A stretch of DNA of 64,000 nt, from the NCBI GenBank assembly GCA_022495005.1, contig JAGYXB010001748.1:310001-374000 (forward strand), given 5' to 3'. The stretch is from Rhyacophila brunnea (lineage: Eukaryota > Arthropoda > Insecta > Trichoptera > Rhyacophilidae). A program made the translations under genes and the position numbers. Shown here one piece after another: positions 23,665 through 35,474 of this stretch. The notes below the pieces were generated by a model. It worked only from the letters and a program-made list of their open reading frames with translations, had not been told where the DNA came from and made no database searches. Within the stretch, counting starts at the first letter, position 1. Each line of letters starts with the position of its first letter.

Positions 23665-25275
23665 AAGTGAAGTATGATAAAGACGAATTTTGGAACATAC
23701 CTACAAAATTCCAACGAATAAGTTTTCTAAATATATAATACATAAATAAAAAGTACCTATCTAGATAACTAAAATTAAATTATTAATCAATTTTGTATAT
23801 TTTCATTATAAATGTATTCATATCACATTAACCAGAATAAATAATGTGAATTGTTTACTCACCATTGATTTGAAAATATCTAACAGTAAAATTAAAAATA
23901 AATTGGATACCTACAGGACAAAAAAATATAAAATATACAATGTTATGATTATTATCAATACTGCGTGGGATATTTATGTAATATGGGAAAAGGATAGTTA
24001 GTAAAATTCCCAATTTAATTGATTAAAGGTGTTGGGAATTGTTTATGGAAAAATAGTATATTGACAATAATAAAGTATATACAATATTGATAAAGCTCAC
24101 CATGCAAGCAAACATTGTATTGTAAATCAAATCTATACGTGGTGAATACTAAGTAATTTTACATATTTTTTAAGTTATTATAAATTACCTACTACCAAGT
24201 AAATGCCGAATGTTTTGAAAAAATAGTAAAATTTAAGTTGTAAATATAAACGGAGTAGTCGTAGGAAATACAAGCTGTAGACAAAAATAATTCTTTACTA
24301 CATTTACTCATTAGAATACTACTCAAAGATATAAAATAATATAACATTTTGTAACATTGTTTCTCAAAATAGGGGTAAGTTTATGACAAAATTTAGTAAG
24401 AGATTCTTTCAATAAAGTAACTACATACTTTGGTGGCTGCATAGGACAGAGTAGTACATAAAATAAAATATATTTGAACTGTAGACAAGAATGCTCTAAA
24501 ATTTTACCGCTTCTTTAAGTATCGACAATATTTCGTCACTAAAGCGAGCTAAGCTGTTAAAGCTCAAATAAAATTTTCTGCACCAGGGAACTTAAATAAT
24601 AATAAATATAATATTAATACATTATTGGTAAAATTTATATGTCAATTATTTTAGTCGTAAAATAATAAAATAACAATCATAGTAAAATTGTTACTTTGAC
24701 ACAATATTGAAAATAAATTGTTTAGTCTTAATAAAATTCTCAATTATTTTTTTGGTTACTCTACAAAGGACACTACATACTTATTTCTTATATTTCTATA
24801 AATTTGAAGTAGCAATTATTTATTTAGTATCTATATTTATTTATGGTCGTTTATTTTATGATAAAATAATATTTTTTCAATGCCGTGCTAACTAACTTAT
24901 TGGTATATTATAATCTCGTCGTGATGAAAATTAGATACCTACTCATAAACGATTATCCGGTTCCGAAACATAAAATCTTTCTGGAGATGAAATCTCTTTT
25001 CTTCAACGTCTTCCCACCGCACTTACTTTGAAGACTTTGACAATTCAAAATAAGGATTCATTAATTTAATGATTTTTATTATACACATAATGTTGAATTT
25101 CAACAATTTAATCTTATATAATATTATATTAAATTATATGGTGTATATACAGGTACAGGTAAAAATACGATTTTATTTGAAAACATAGATTTCGGCCCAT
25201 TTAAAATATACGGAACATCATTTTTACAAAAAGAAGTTTGATAGGTCTTTGAAGGGCCCAGCCTTTTTTATTTTA
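23665..25275. other. Very AT-rich non-coding stretch
   Basis: No feature recognised; among the most AT-rich parts of the window. Confidence 0.55.
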
Positions 25276-25283
25276 ATTAAAAT

Positions 25284-25518
25284 CAGGGCACGAAATGGAA
25301 CGGATCGCACCGGAGCGCCGTTCCGGCTCGTGAAATTTGTAAAATTATCGCTCCGTCTCGTGGAAAAAATATGTTGACCGTCTGAGGTAGATAGGCCATA
25401 GAATAGAAAATCTGACACACTTATTTTTATAAAATACATACGATTTGATAACTATGTAAATATCTTCAGAAAATTTGTCGAGCGCTCCGGTTCGTAAACT
25501 TTTCCATTTCGAGCCCTG
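25284..25518. mobile_element. hAT non-autonomous transposon with perfect 8-bp duplication
   Basis: A 235-bp element starts CAGGGCACGAAATGGAA and ends TTCCATTTCGAGCCCTG, with imperfect inverted termini that continue into GGAGCGC / GCGCTCC. It is flanked by ATTAAAAT on both sides (25276-25283 and 25519-25526), a perfect 8-bp duplication. CAGGG ends and 8-bp duplications are the hAT hallmarks. The interior has no transposase. The intact duplication suggests a fairly young insertion. Confidence 0.9.
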
Positions 25519-25529
25519 ATTAAAATAAT

Positions 25530-25945
25530 GCCTTTACTCTGAGAATTAACAGTTTGCCATAGAAAAATCTTTTTACAAAGCAATATTATAAAGATTACAC
25601 GTTTTAATTAATTCAACAGTGTATACAAGACTTAACATTGTAATAATGTTTGTATTTTTATAGAAAAAACTTATTTCATAGTTACCTCGAAAGACATTTT
25701 AGTGATTCTCTTTGTTGTTATAGACAATATTATTTATTGATATTTATCATGTTAGAGCATGAAAAATTAATTTCAACAGGGTAATAACGTATTTTTACAA
25801 AATGTTGACTTACTACAGCTGATCGCTCGTATACGGAAGCAATATTTTGTTTAACCACTAAACTGATAGATGATGTGGCCTTAACTAGATGGTAGAGAAA
25901 GAAATGCATTTTCCATGTCTGATATTTCTTAGGAGTGAAACTTTT
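25530..25945. other. AT-rich non-coding stretch
   Basis: No supported feature. Confidence 0.5.
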
Positions 25946-25949
25946 CTGA

Positions 25950-26180
25950 CCAATAATGTATTTTGCGAAACTTCTTCACCGACACCATACTTAGGGTTCT
26001 TTTTGCAAGCGCTTTATATTCATCTTGTTTGAAACTTCTGGCCCGGGTTGCCGTTGAGATAACACACAAGATCTGAGGAGATAGGCTTACAAAAGAGAGA
26101 GTTTGCAAGTGGCGCATAAACACTTGGGCTACGAGGCCATAAAACTTCGCCGGTGACAGTTACCGTATTCACCGTGAAGA
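25950..26180. other. GC-richer non-coding island
   Basis: A 230-bp patch holding TTCTGGCCCGGGTTGCCG, GGCCATAAAACTTCGCCGG and CACTTGGGC. The ATAAAA motif in a GC context resembles a posterior Hox site. No coding signal. Candidate regulatory element, unproven. Confidence 0.2.
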
Positions 26181-26486
26181 GTTAAAATACGAATAAATAT
26201 GCCGGATACAACAATTTTATATTGTTATTAACCCTAAAATAAGAAACGAAAGTCCAAGAACTAATATTTTTTATTGTCTATAAAGTAGACGACACTTAAA
26301 AAGCTTCAATTAAGCACTGTACGCAGTAATATTGATTTATGAAGTTAAAATATCAAATTTCCACATCAATAAAATGATAATATCCATATAACATGACATT
26401 TTAGAATTCTTTAAAAATATAATTTCTTGGATTTATTGACATGGAATATTTTAATTGATTAAGTTGTTTACTATATCACTTTACTT

Positions 26487-26517
26487 TCAGCATCTTCGGG
26501 CAGTAAATGCACCCACC
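26487..26517 (-). repeat. Worn fragment of hammerhead-like repeat family H1
   Basis: Minus strand GTGGGTGCATTTACTGCCC followed by GAAGATGCTGAAAGTAAA parallels GTGAGTGCGCATAGTGCC and GAAGATACCGAAAGGCGAAA at 36.5 kb. Only the 5' half of the ribozyme-like core remains. Confidence 0.35.
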
Positions 26518-26519
26518 TA

Positions 26520-28385
26520 AATTAAAATTTTATTACTTACCATCAGTCAATGGTTTGTCTAAAAATTAGATTTGGTGATCCTATGACAAATTGGGGAATA
26601 ATGTATTCTACAAGGGCAACCCGAAAAGCACTATGCATACTAAACCGACGCGAGCGCCACGCAACGGTCTCACTTGTTACTTTCTTCTTCCTTTGTCAAC
26701 CTAACAGTCAACTTACTAGATACTTTTGGCATTTATAAATTTACATATTAGTAAGAATATACGAAAACAAATGTCGTAAAAGTAAAGCGCTGTAGTAAAC
26801 AACAAAAAAATGACAATATAGTATGCTGAAGTACAAATGCCCGAACATGATTTATGCACGGTAATAGGTGACAAATTCTTTGGAGTAAACGCTTGTAAAT
26901 ATTGTATTTGTATAAATATGTAGAATATATATTTTTGTCACAGTTATTTTATACACTTCACTTATTACGGTTGCAATACTATTTAATAATATTTTTTCAC
27001 ACTATTACTTCAATACACACTATTTATGTCAATTATCATAATATGTTAAATTCTTGCAGGTACCTACCAAAATTGAATCAATTTTAAAGTCAATGTAAAT
27101 AATACTGACTCTTCTCAAGTGTGTTATTGTCAATTATTATTCTAAAGCTAAAATCATTTAGCATTGTCCTAATAAAACAATAAACTTAATAGAAATTCTC
27201 AACATTAAACTTCGAGTCGGTATCATCTAATTTCTCTGTATTGTGCACTTTGCCTAATTTTAACAATGTAAACTTAACGTGGAAACCTAATGCTGGTAAA
27301 TACCTTCTCTGTATTACAGGTATATACATAAAGACCTTTTAGGGTTAATTAATATACGTATATTTGAAGGGTGACTAATCAAACCTCACTTAATCACCGT
27401 ATAACAGTACTGATGAAGAGGTAACCGCAGTTTATTATACTCGGCTGTCAGTCTGTTCACGTAAGTGCCCATTTCAACCAAAGCCCCATATGTTTTTATG
27501 ACACCGAATATTTTCATATGTAACACATTTTTGTATTCGTGCCGTGATATCAATCTCGTATAATATATTGATAAGAAAAGCGCGCGCATGGTGAATATTG
27601 CTGGAAACGAAATATTGACTTTCTATAAACTTTATAGCTCACGTTGCTGGCGAAATAATCGTTTACTTTGTGATACTGACAAGAAGTTAGGCAGTGACAT
27701 CCCTAGGCTAAGTGCCGCCCTTAAGCAGACTTCGAATCAGCATTTCCATGAAACCCACTTTCAAATAGTGGTAGTTTTAGGTACGTGGAGGTCTGTGGCG
27801 CTGATTTTTTTAGATTCACCCTTGTAAAAATGTTGCCAGTATCATAAACCGACATTAAAATATATATTCTAACGGGTAATACAGTACAACAATATTTAAG
27901 TTTTTAAAAAATATATTTTGATTATTTTTTAAACTAAGATGTCGATTTTTTCTAATGAAGCAACCGCATCATCTGCGTTATTTAAAATCGCTACTGCTCT
28001 CAAAAAATTGTACTAGATTAGACATTGTCTTAGATCTATGTAGCGTATGACCTACCTACCCTCACAGGACGTCACGGAAGTTAGGTGCAGTATTTCAATA
28101 AAAATATATTAGGTAAATGATATAACATCTTCAAAATGTGAATTTTGATCATAGCGCTAGTTACCCATTGCTTATACATATTTCAAATATAATGTAATAA
28201 ACTGTTTTTAGAAACAAAGGGTAATAAGTATATTAATTAATTTAAACGAAATTTTCAATCTAAAATCTTCATTTACATAATCATTATAGTCGGCCTTGGC
28301 TGTACCATAGAAGAAAAAAACATACTCAATATTGAAGCGGACAGATTTGCAAAATGGGTCAAAGACATAATCATGAATTTGAAGA
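26520..28385. other. Non-coding stretch
   Basis: No feature recognised. A slightly GC-richer patch at 26620-26720 has no reading frame or repeat I can place. Confidence 0.5.
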
Positions 28386-28395
28386 TACAGGTAGG

Positions 28396-29197
28396 CAGTG
28401 GCGCACCCAGGATTTTATATTGGGGGGGGGAGCAAGGAGGAGAATGTAAATTAGTCCATAGGATCTTTTTCTTCTTCACAGCCTAATTTCTCGATTATTG
28501 GTCTTTTGTCTATTGCACTCGGTGTACACCATGGTCCCTACATCCTGAAAAGGGCCCCCTACCTACCGCTAAGATTAAAGGTAGTGAGAAACACTACATT
28601 AACGTTCTTCAAATTGTGTTTCAGTTCAAATTAAGGGTACTCATACAGTGGATTATTGGCGATTTTTAATACATCTACTTTAATAATGGAAGTGTCGAAT
28701 ATCGACACATAATAATCAAAAATATATTGCACAATTATATAAGTAATTGAAAATGTTCATGGCCTGGTTACTATTAAAGCTAATTTATGATGTGTGTTTA
28801 TCTCACTTATCTGGTCAACCCGACACGCCGGGCCCCCCACAGCCCAGGCCCCCAGACTAGAGCCCTATCAGCCCTCCCCAGCCATGACCTACACCACTCC
28901 GGAATTCGGGTGGACACCGAGAATTTCCATTCCAGAGACAGTTCCATTCGGGATTGTGTTTCTAAAAAAACCTGACATTAGTGTTTCGAAATTTTTGTGT
29001 TAGAAATTAAAATCTAAGAATTTTTTCTAGAAAGGGTGCTGGAGAATTATTACAAATCATTTTTTTGCCGTGTCTTTATTTGTCTAAGCTCAAAGGTATA
29101 GTTTATTGGCTTTCAATTTCAATGTTTAAAATCATTCTGATAATTTTCATTTTTGGGGGGTGCCAGGGCCCCTTCCCCCCCCCTGGGTGCGTTACTG
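28396..29197. mobile_element. hAT non-autonomous transposon hosting a nested insertion
   Basis: Starts CAGTGGCGCACCCAGG and ends CCTGGGTGCGTTACTG, giving 16-bp inverted termini with two mismatches. Both sides carry CAGGTAGG (28388-28395 and 29198-29205), a perfect 8-bp duplication. Homopolymer G and C runs lie just inside each end. An element of family M1 (28530-28886) sits inside, so the original length was about 440 bp and this element is the older of the two. No transposase. Confidence 0.88.
28530..28886 (-). mobile_element. hAT-like transposon, family M1, copy 2 (nested)
   Basis: A 357-bp minus-oriented copy starting CATGGTCCCTACATCC and ending CCCTCCCCAGCCATG. Internal order matches copy 3 at 30.8 kb: CCTACCTACCGCTAAG near one end and CTAGAGCCCTATCAG near the other. 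The flanks GTGTACAC and ACCTACAC agree at five of eight positions, so the duplication is worn. It lies wholly within the hAT element 28396-29197. Confidence 0.75.
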
Positions 29198-29209
29198 CAG
29201 GTAGGGATA

Positions 29210-29555
29210 TCATGTATAGAATGTGGGTAGAATTTTCATTTTATAATCACATAAAATATGCAAAGTGGACACGTTATTAGAATATATATAGTGCTAGAAA
29301 TAAATAAACACAAATTTTGTTAAAAACGAGGTGACGTAAGGAAAGTTAATTTTTCAGCCACACTTTTCATTTACGATCTATGAACAGGTTTGTCTCTGAA
29401 AATTAGACCAGATTTAAGAATGTAATAGATAATATATGGAACAGCCTCATAGGTTATAGCGTATAAAAAATCCAACGTAATGCCATTATCACAAAGTGAA
29501 TGAATTTATCAAAGTTAAGAGATAATGTGGTGGACTATTAAAAAGTATACATCCG
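29210..29555. other. Non-coding stretch
   Basis: No supported feature. Confidence 0.5.
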
Positions 29556-29559
29556 TTTA

Positions 29560-29950
29560 TCGTCTATTCCATTATTCCGCAACTGCTGCGTGATTTTACG
29601 GTTGAGTTTACGTTATTCTTTTAATATAGATTTACGACATAAAATGGCAATAGCGCGGCATCTGTGAAGGATTTCGTTTCATCGGATTTGTCGTTAACGA
29701 CATAATATATGAGTCTGACCGATCATAAAGTATGTGGAGCAGGAATAACAAATGAATTGATCCGGCGCGATGCGACACTCCATGCGCATGTACATAAATA
29801 AATGAGGGTTGAATGTGCGAAACGGGGGATGACAATGTTAAAATGTTTCTATTTTTCGCCGTGCACGGTGCAATAAACATTAGGGTGGAGCCTGAAAATA
29901 ATGGCCCTTCACTTTGATTTCTTGTTGTACGCATTGGTTATAAAGCGATC
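29560..29950. other. GC-richer non-coding island with Hox-like motifs
   Basis: About 390 bp of balanced composition. It holds GCAATAGCGCGGCATC, CCGGCGCGATGCGACAC, CATGCGCATGTACATAAATA, GGTGCAATAAACATTAGGG and GGTTATAAAGCGATCGC. AATAAA/TTTAT cores in GC-rich context resemble Abd-B or Caudal sites. The minus strand is open over 29934-29632 (100 codons) but shows no recognisable domain or splice context. One of the better regulatory candidates here. Confidence 0.3.
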
Positions 29951-29959
29951 GCACATTTT

Positions 29960-30485
29960 TCCACTCTGTACATAATTGACTCTGCAAACAAATAAACTGA
30001 GCTTTTAAAACAATCAATTATTAAAATTTCTATGTTATAAAACATCTAAATATTTAATATTTAAAACTATTGATACCGTTAATTGGGTTAGTATTTGCTT
30101 GGTAACATTCCATTTTACAGAATGATAATATAAATTATATTAAATTCTACAGGATAATTTTAGGTCGATAGCTATTTCAGTTGTAACACCATTATCAAGA
30201 CTACAAAAATAAATGACATGTCTGCCCGCGTATAAAACCTACAAAGTGAGACAGCATGATCTCTCTCTCACCCTGTGACTATTCAAGAAACTATTTACAA
30301 CTACTATGATACCTTTAATGGTGTTAACTGTCAATTATTGGCGTAAATCAGCACCGCTTTTATCCGTTTCCATGGGAGATCGTCAACTGTTAACAAATAT
30401 ACAACATTGGGTACCTACAGACATTTATTCTTACCTACTGATACAATTTAAATATACAATTTAATTATTTATTGAAGGTTTTGAC
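29960..30485. other. Non-coding stretch
   Basis: No supported feature. Confidence 0.5.
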
Positions 30486-30493
30486 CATACCAA

Positions 30494-30654
30494 CTTAATT
30501 AAATAGAATTCTTAGAAATTCTCTGTTCATTAATAAATAAATTACATTTGCCTAGCTTTCTAGAAAGCATTAGTATAATCGCATTTAGTGTACTTAAAAA
30601 TATATAAAATGAATATTGACAGAGAATTTCTAAGAATCTCATTTAATTATTAAG
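30494..30654. repeat. Small inverted-repeat element
   Basis: Left arm CTTAATTAAATAGAATTC, then TTAGAAATTCTCTGT (30494-30526), pairs with ACAGAGAATTTCTAAGAAT and TTTAATTATTAAG (30619-30654), with minor gaps. Total 161 bp, AT-rich, non-coding. No target duplication could be identified. Confidence 0.6.
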
Positions 30655-30744
30655 TATCAATATTTTCTATAAGTACATACCTTTACAAAATATGTTTTTT
30701 TTACTTGATGAATAATTAACAAGATTTGGGAATATAACATTATT

Positions 30745-30810
30745 ATATTCGGGATTCACGCCAATGTACTTTACCAATAATTAAGCCATGTGTATCCTAT
30801 CTAATTGAGA
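30745..30810 (-). repeat. SINE fragment, family A
   Basis: Plus-strand CGGGATTCACGCCAATGTAC, TTTACCAATAATTAAGCCATG parallels ATCGCGCCAATGTGC, TTTAACCAATTAAGCTACGGG at 59.3 kb. Read on minus it covers the A-box and anticodon-arm part of the tRNA-like head. Truncated. Confidence 0.45.
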
Positions 30811-30829
30811 AAAAAGAAATGGTTATACT

Positions 30830-31239
30830 CATGGCCCCCACATCCTGAAGCGGGCCCCCAGGCTAGAAGTTTTGGCGGGCCCCCCTACCTATCGCTAAGT
30901 TTAAAGACAGTCTGATGGTCTACAGTCTACAGTGACGTTTTTCAAATGATGTTCGAGGTCATATAAAATTCATTCGTGTATTTTTTGCGATTTTTTAACA
31001 GATCGAATTATGGAGTTGTCGAGTATCAACACACAAACAAAAATAGTATTGCGCAACCTTATATTTTAAAATGGTAATAACCTCGAAATAAAATAGCACC
31101 ACAGACGACTTTTTTACTATTAGACCAAATTTAAGATGTGTGTTTATCTCATTTATCTGGTCGACCCACTTCGCCGGGCCCCCCTTGAGCCCGGGCCCCT
31201 AGACTAGAGCCCTATCAGTCCCCCCTTGTGGGGGCCATG
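30830..31239 (-). mobile_element. hAT-like transposon, family M1, copy 3
   Basis: A 410-bp element with ends CATGGCCCCCACATCC and TTGTGGGGGCCATG and flanks GTTATACT (30822-30829) and TTTATACT (31240-31247), an 8-bp duplication with one mismatch. On the minus strand the order is as in copy 1: CATGGCCCCCACAAGG, GGGCTCTAGTCTAGGGGCC, then CCAGATAAATGAGATAAACA. It encodes nothing. Confidence 0.85.
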
Positions 31240-31249
31240 TTTATACTAC

Positions 31250-32055
31250 ACTTTCAATGATCGTGATAATTTGTATTAGGTACCTACATATAGCTATATT
31301 AGTATCAAGATAATACTTACGAAATAGAATTAATCCGTAAGGATTACACCGTTCTCGTTTTAAACGACAAACCGTAATTTACTCGAATCTAGCAACACAA
31401 CCAAAATGATAAGTTGGGCTAACAAATTAAATACATTATTATCAAATTAAGGAACTTATGCAACCGGAAACGCTACATACAGAATTTACGGTATAATTGC
31501 AGTGTCAGAGACAACAAAAGGGGTACTCCCATCACATGAGCACTTTGCACAGAAATTTCATGAAAAAACGAACACATCTAATTACTTATTGAGAAGTTAA
31601 TGATATAATAAGAGCTTCTTTCGATTTAGTTTTAAATAAGTATTTGAATGGTTTATTCAAATTTAAATAGTATGTATTTGTTTGAGAATAAAACGCTCAC
31701 CTATGCATATTTATCGCAATGGTAGCGCTTTCAAAGCTCTCAAACTTTGCATGAGCTTTTGGTTTGTGTCTCTGTTACTTTATATTATGCCATTGATAGT
31801 AATGTAACTCGTACAGGGGTACAGCGATGTAAATATCTACTAAATTGCATTATTCAATAAATTTGTGATTATATTTAGCTGAATACTATATCCATCATAT
31901 TATAACATATTATACCTACAAGGATTTTATTAGATACAATTATCATGAATAATATAGGGTCGTGGTACTTAGTAATACGATTTTTAGGGTGATTTATATA
32001 CACTATCAAATGATACTACATTTGAATACATCAAAAGGGCTATTTATTACTATCA
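31250..32055. other. AT-rich non-coding stretch
   Basis: No feature recognised. Confidence 0.5.
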
Positions 32056-32065
32056 TATAAGTACT

Positions 32066-32798
32066 CAGTGACGTCTCGTGGGGGTGGGCAGATTGAGCTT
32101 CACTTGGGGGCGGCAGTTACTCGAAGGGAGGCCATTTATGAGAATTATTTGGTATATTATATAGAAATAGCTCCTTAAACTTAGTAATAACGAAATTATC
32201 TTTTTATTAAAAAATGAGCCCACTGGTTGGAAACAAAATGTATTAATTAACATAAAAGGACAGAACTAACTGTATTTTTGTCGGGTTCTTGATGTCTAGT
32301 TTACTTTCGTTGCCCTTCGACGTCCTTGGTGACAAGAAACAACACGTGCAGATTGGGGAATTATTACAGTCTGACTTATTAACCAGTGCGCACGAAAGTT
32401 GCGTTGGCCGTCGAAACTAAAGATGCATCCCCCTCTACAGTCTACATAGTACTTCTTATGTCATTACAAATAATGTTGCCAAGTTTTGTGAAGAAGAGAA
32501 GCGACATGGATCACAATTAATTTCTAAAATAGATCAAATTAAAGTATCAGAAAAATGATATGTAAGAAGCCACTGTATTACCAAAGACAAAAAATTCCCA
32601 CTTTTGGGGAAACAATATATAGGTATAATTATCATTTTGTATGTTTTAGTGGTATATAATATGCTGTTGGTAATATTTCTATACAACACATTTTTTAGAT
32701 ATTGGACTCATGAAAGTATGATAAAAAAATACTGTATAAAAAATGGGGCAGCATTTTGGCACTGCCTAGGGGCGGGATTTTATCTAGGGACGTCACTG
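32066..32798. mobile_element. hAT-like non-autonomous transposon
   Basis: Termini CAGTGACGTCTCGTGGGGG and GGGACGTCACTG form inverted repeats of about 12 bp (CAGTGACGTC plus YC). AAGTACT flanks both ends (32059-32065 and 32799-32805), a 7-bp repeat that may be an 8-bp duplication with one changed base. GC-rich ends and an AT-rich centre resemble the other hAT elements here. The internal open frames are short and unrelated to transposase. Confidence 0.8.
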
Positions 32799-32809
32799 AA
32801 GTACTTATG

Positions 32810-33915
32810 TATATTTTGTTAATACGACTTCTATTTGTTGTACGTTTTTTTTTATAATAGTACCTAATAGGCACTTTTCTAAAAAAAGAATTACTTATAG
32901 TAAAAAGGTAATTATGAAATTCTCTAAATCAAGCGTAATTTGGTGAATGATTTGAGCCATTGTTTCATGTCAAACATAGTAAGAATAAAGAAAAACAAAA
33001 AACTAGTAATAATACCAGTGGTATTATTATTATGGTGTTGCCAACCATATAGTTAATATAATTTTCAGGATTCAATATGAAAAATGTTTCTTTATTACTG
33101 TTATTTTCCGAAATATTATAATTTTTAAACCTTTACTTTAATTAATTGAAAAATATGGTAACTGAATACCATATTATATTATTATCGATACATATGGTTT
33201 GTTTCTGAGTTATATAAAAAAACTTTTGTAATATTTATATCATTACTATTATTTCCTATTACTACTTACCTAAATCAGAATGTTAGTTTATTTTAATATT
33301 TGATATTTGATGAAAATTTATAAAAGTGTATTAAATATGGTAAAGGTCTTCAAAATTTACAACCCTTACGACGCTTGCAGTGAAACACAGTGATCCGGTC
33401 TGCGACACCTAGAACCACTCATTCACCAGTGCCATCTGCGTTTGTGAGCTTAGTTAATTAACGTACAGCTTCCGATAGCAAAACATTGTCTGCTTACTTT
33501 CTAAGCAATCTGGGAACGGAAACTGGTGCTGATTCTGGGATCGCTTTCTTGCAATTCAATACTTTGCTCCGTGTGTCGTTAGATGCAGATGAAAATGTTC
33601 AGTAGGATCTCTACATTAGACTTTCTCGTGCATGGATAGCACTTACACAAATTAAATTTCTATCTGGAAAGTGTTTAACTTAACAATTTGCATACAGTAG
33701 CAGTCAGACATTAATGTTTAGTGCAAGCTTATGTCACGGTTTTATAACAACATTGTAATCCAATTTTCACCTAAGAACTTTAACAGAGAAATTATTTAAT
33801 ACCATAGGTACATAAGTACATATTCAAATACAATTGATAATGATATTAATACTTTCAACCGAAGGCACTTGATGGAATTTGAATTTAAATTCTAATGGAT
33901 TCAAGCTCTGTACTA
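32810..33915. other. Non-coding stretch
   Basis: AT-rich; a GC-richer patch at 33365-33450 (CAGTGATCCGGTCTGCGAC) could be old repeat DNA. Nothing else recognised. Confidence 0.5.
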
Positions 33916-33918
33916 TTC

Positions 33919-34042
33919 CATGTAAGTCGTTTTTTGCGACCCGGGTTTCGCCTTTCGGCATCTTCTGGCGTCGTGTACACTCACCAAAGGCAAACACACA
34001 CTGACAACGAACACCCTTAACTCTACCTTATATAGTAAATCA
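33919..34042 (-). repeat. Hammerhead-like repeat family H1, copy 1
   Basis: About 124 bp shared with 36460-36582. The minus-strand core is CAGAAGA, TGCC-GAAA-GGC, GAAACCCGGGTC, then GCAAAAAACG. It follows a hammerhead layout with stem II GCC/GGC capped by GAAA, a palindromic stem III ACCCGGGT, and C at the cleavage site. CUGANGA is mutated at the U (to A). The outer block CACTGACAACGAA (plus strand) is shared by both copies. Such ribozymes are characteristic of Penelope-like elements; no reverse transcriptase lies nearby. Confidence 0.6.
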
Positions 34043-34044
34043 AT

Positions 34045-35090
34045 ACAATAAAGTAGGTAAAAACTCCATTACACACCTATTTAATCAGAGGTTACAACAA
34101 AAAATACAATAAACAAATTATGAATAGCTGAAGTGAAGTGAATTAAAGTGGAATAAGTACTATAAAAAAATTGCGTTTTATTAAATAAAAACAACAATAC
34201 AATGCAGTTCCACCATGAATTGACAGTTAACAAAATAAAAGAAAATATAAAATTGAGTCATAGTTTATTATTCAACATCATTACATGTTATGTAATTTGT
34301 TATCTAAATAAACATTAATGAAAATGAATACTTAGTAGAATAGAATAATAAATTATAAATTAACTAAATACGACACACGAATAAGTAGAAAGTATAATTA
34401 ATATTATTTTAAAAATACTCTACATAATATATGGATTTATAAGAAGATTGGAGTTAATAAGATTACTGTGTACTTAAATTTGTCTGTTTTTACCGGTCGC
34501 TTATTATTTCGGTGGTCTTCATAAATGATATGTAAATATAAATTGTCTGTTAAAATAAGATAATGCCACTCTTAATAATATGAACATAAGTTATAAAAAT
34601 ACGTGACGTCAAGTATTGGCAATTTAATATAAATGAATATGTATTATTTACATGAGAGTGTAGAATAATTTATTAGATATAATATACATTTAGGAAGAAA
34701 AGGACTGCTAAGAAGAAACACAATTAATTATGGGCTATTAATTTATTATTGTATAATTGTTAATAATAATATATGTACATCGAAATATGAGTGGGTAGTA
34801 CAATGATCAATGATACCTTGACCTAATGTAGATAATTTGTGTGAGATGATAATTGAGAGAATGAATTAATTATACTTTATATTTTACTAGCATAGTTTTT
34901 AAACAGGTGTACCATGGCATACCAATACATTTAAGAATGTGCAGGAAGATAATTGTGGCATTTAGTACAATTTGTGTTTACCCGAATTGTCTAATTATTT
35001 GTTGCATTTGGCTCGATGTTATCGACATTAAAACTGTTAGCCTCAATTCCCATATCAAATATTTGACGTTATACAAAATTATGAGATTTA
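34045..35090. other. AT-rich non-coding stretch
   Basis: Very AT-rich; no Penelope-like or other coding sequence found between the two H1 copies. Confidence 0.5.
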
Positions 35091-35094
35091 AAAT

Positions 35095-35470
35095 TTATTG
35101 ACCATGATTTACGAGTGGCTAGAGTTCGGAGTTCTAGGAACGTCGCTCCGATGTTGCATATAAAGACCGCGCACATAGGCACCAAGCGACTGTCGCGCGC
35201 AACCTCGCGAAAACGTGAATATATTGGGATACGGCGATCGGCGAGCCGGTATAAGAATGACCAATTTGTAGGTGTCCGTATGAGTTCTGGCGGCTTCGAC
35301 TCGCAGCCCGAGACGCATGCGATTTGTTGCTACCGGTAGATGTTTTTTTTTTCAAATAAAAAAGTCGCATTCCACTAATGTGTGGAGCTCCATTTGACAA
35401 CGTGTGTTTTGTAAATAACGATGACGTCACATCGTCACATCGAGACGAGTTTTTATGTGCGAGCCGGCTT
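35095..35470. promoter_or_regulatory. GC/CpG-rich island with TATA- and CRE-like motifs
   Basis: The sharpest composition island in this part of the window: GAACGTCGCTCCGATG, GCGCGCAACCTCGCG, GATACGGCGATCGGCGAG. GCATATAAAG at 35156-35165 resembles a TATA box, and TGACGTCA at 35422-35429 is a perfect CRE palindrome followed by CATCGTCACATCGAGACG. Open frames of 69-98 codons occur on both strands at once, which is expected from composition. It could be a promoter, an enhancer or an unrecognised exon; no choice is possible from sequence alone. Confidence 0.25.
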
Positions 35471-35474
35471 ATAT

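Noticed and set aside
35115..35430. Overlapping open frames on both strands (arginine- and serine-rich)
   Set aside because: Simultaneous openness of opposite strands follows from high GC; no domain or splice context.
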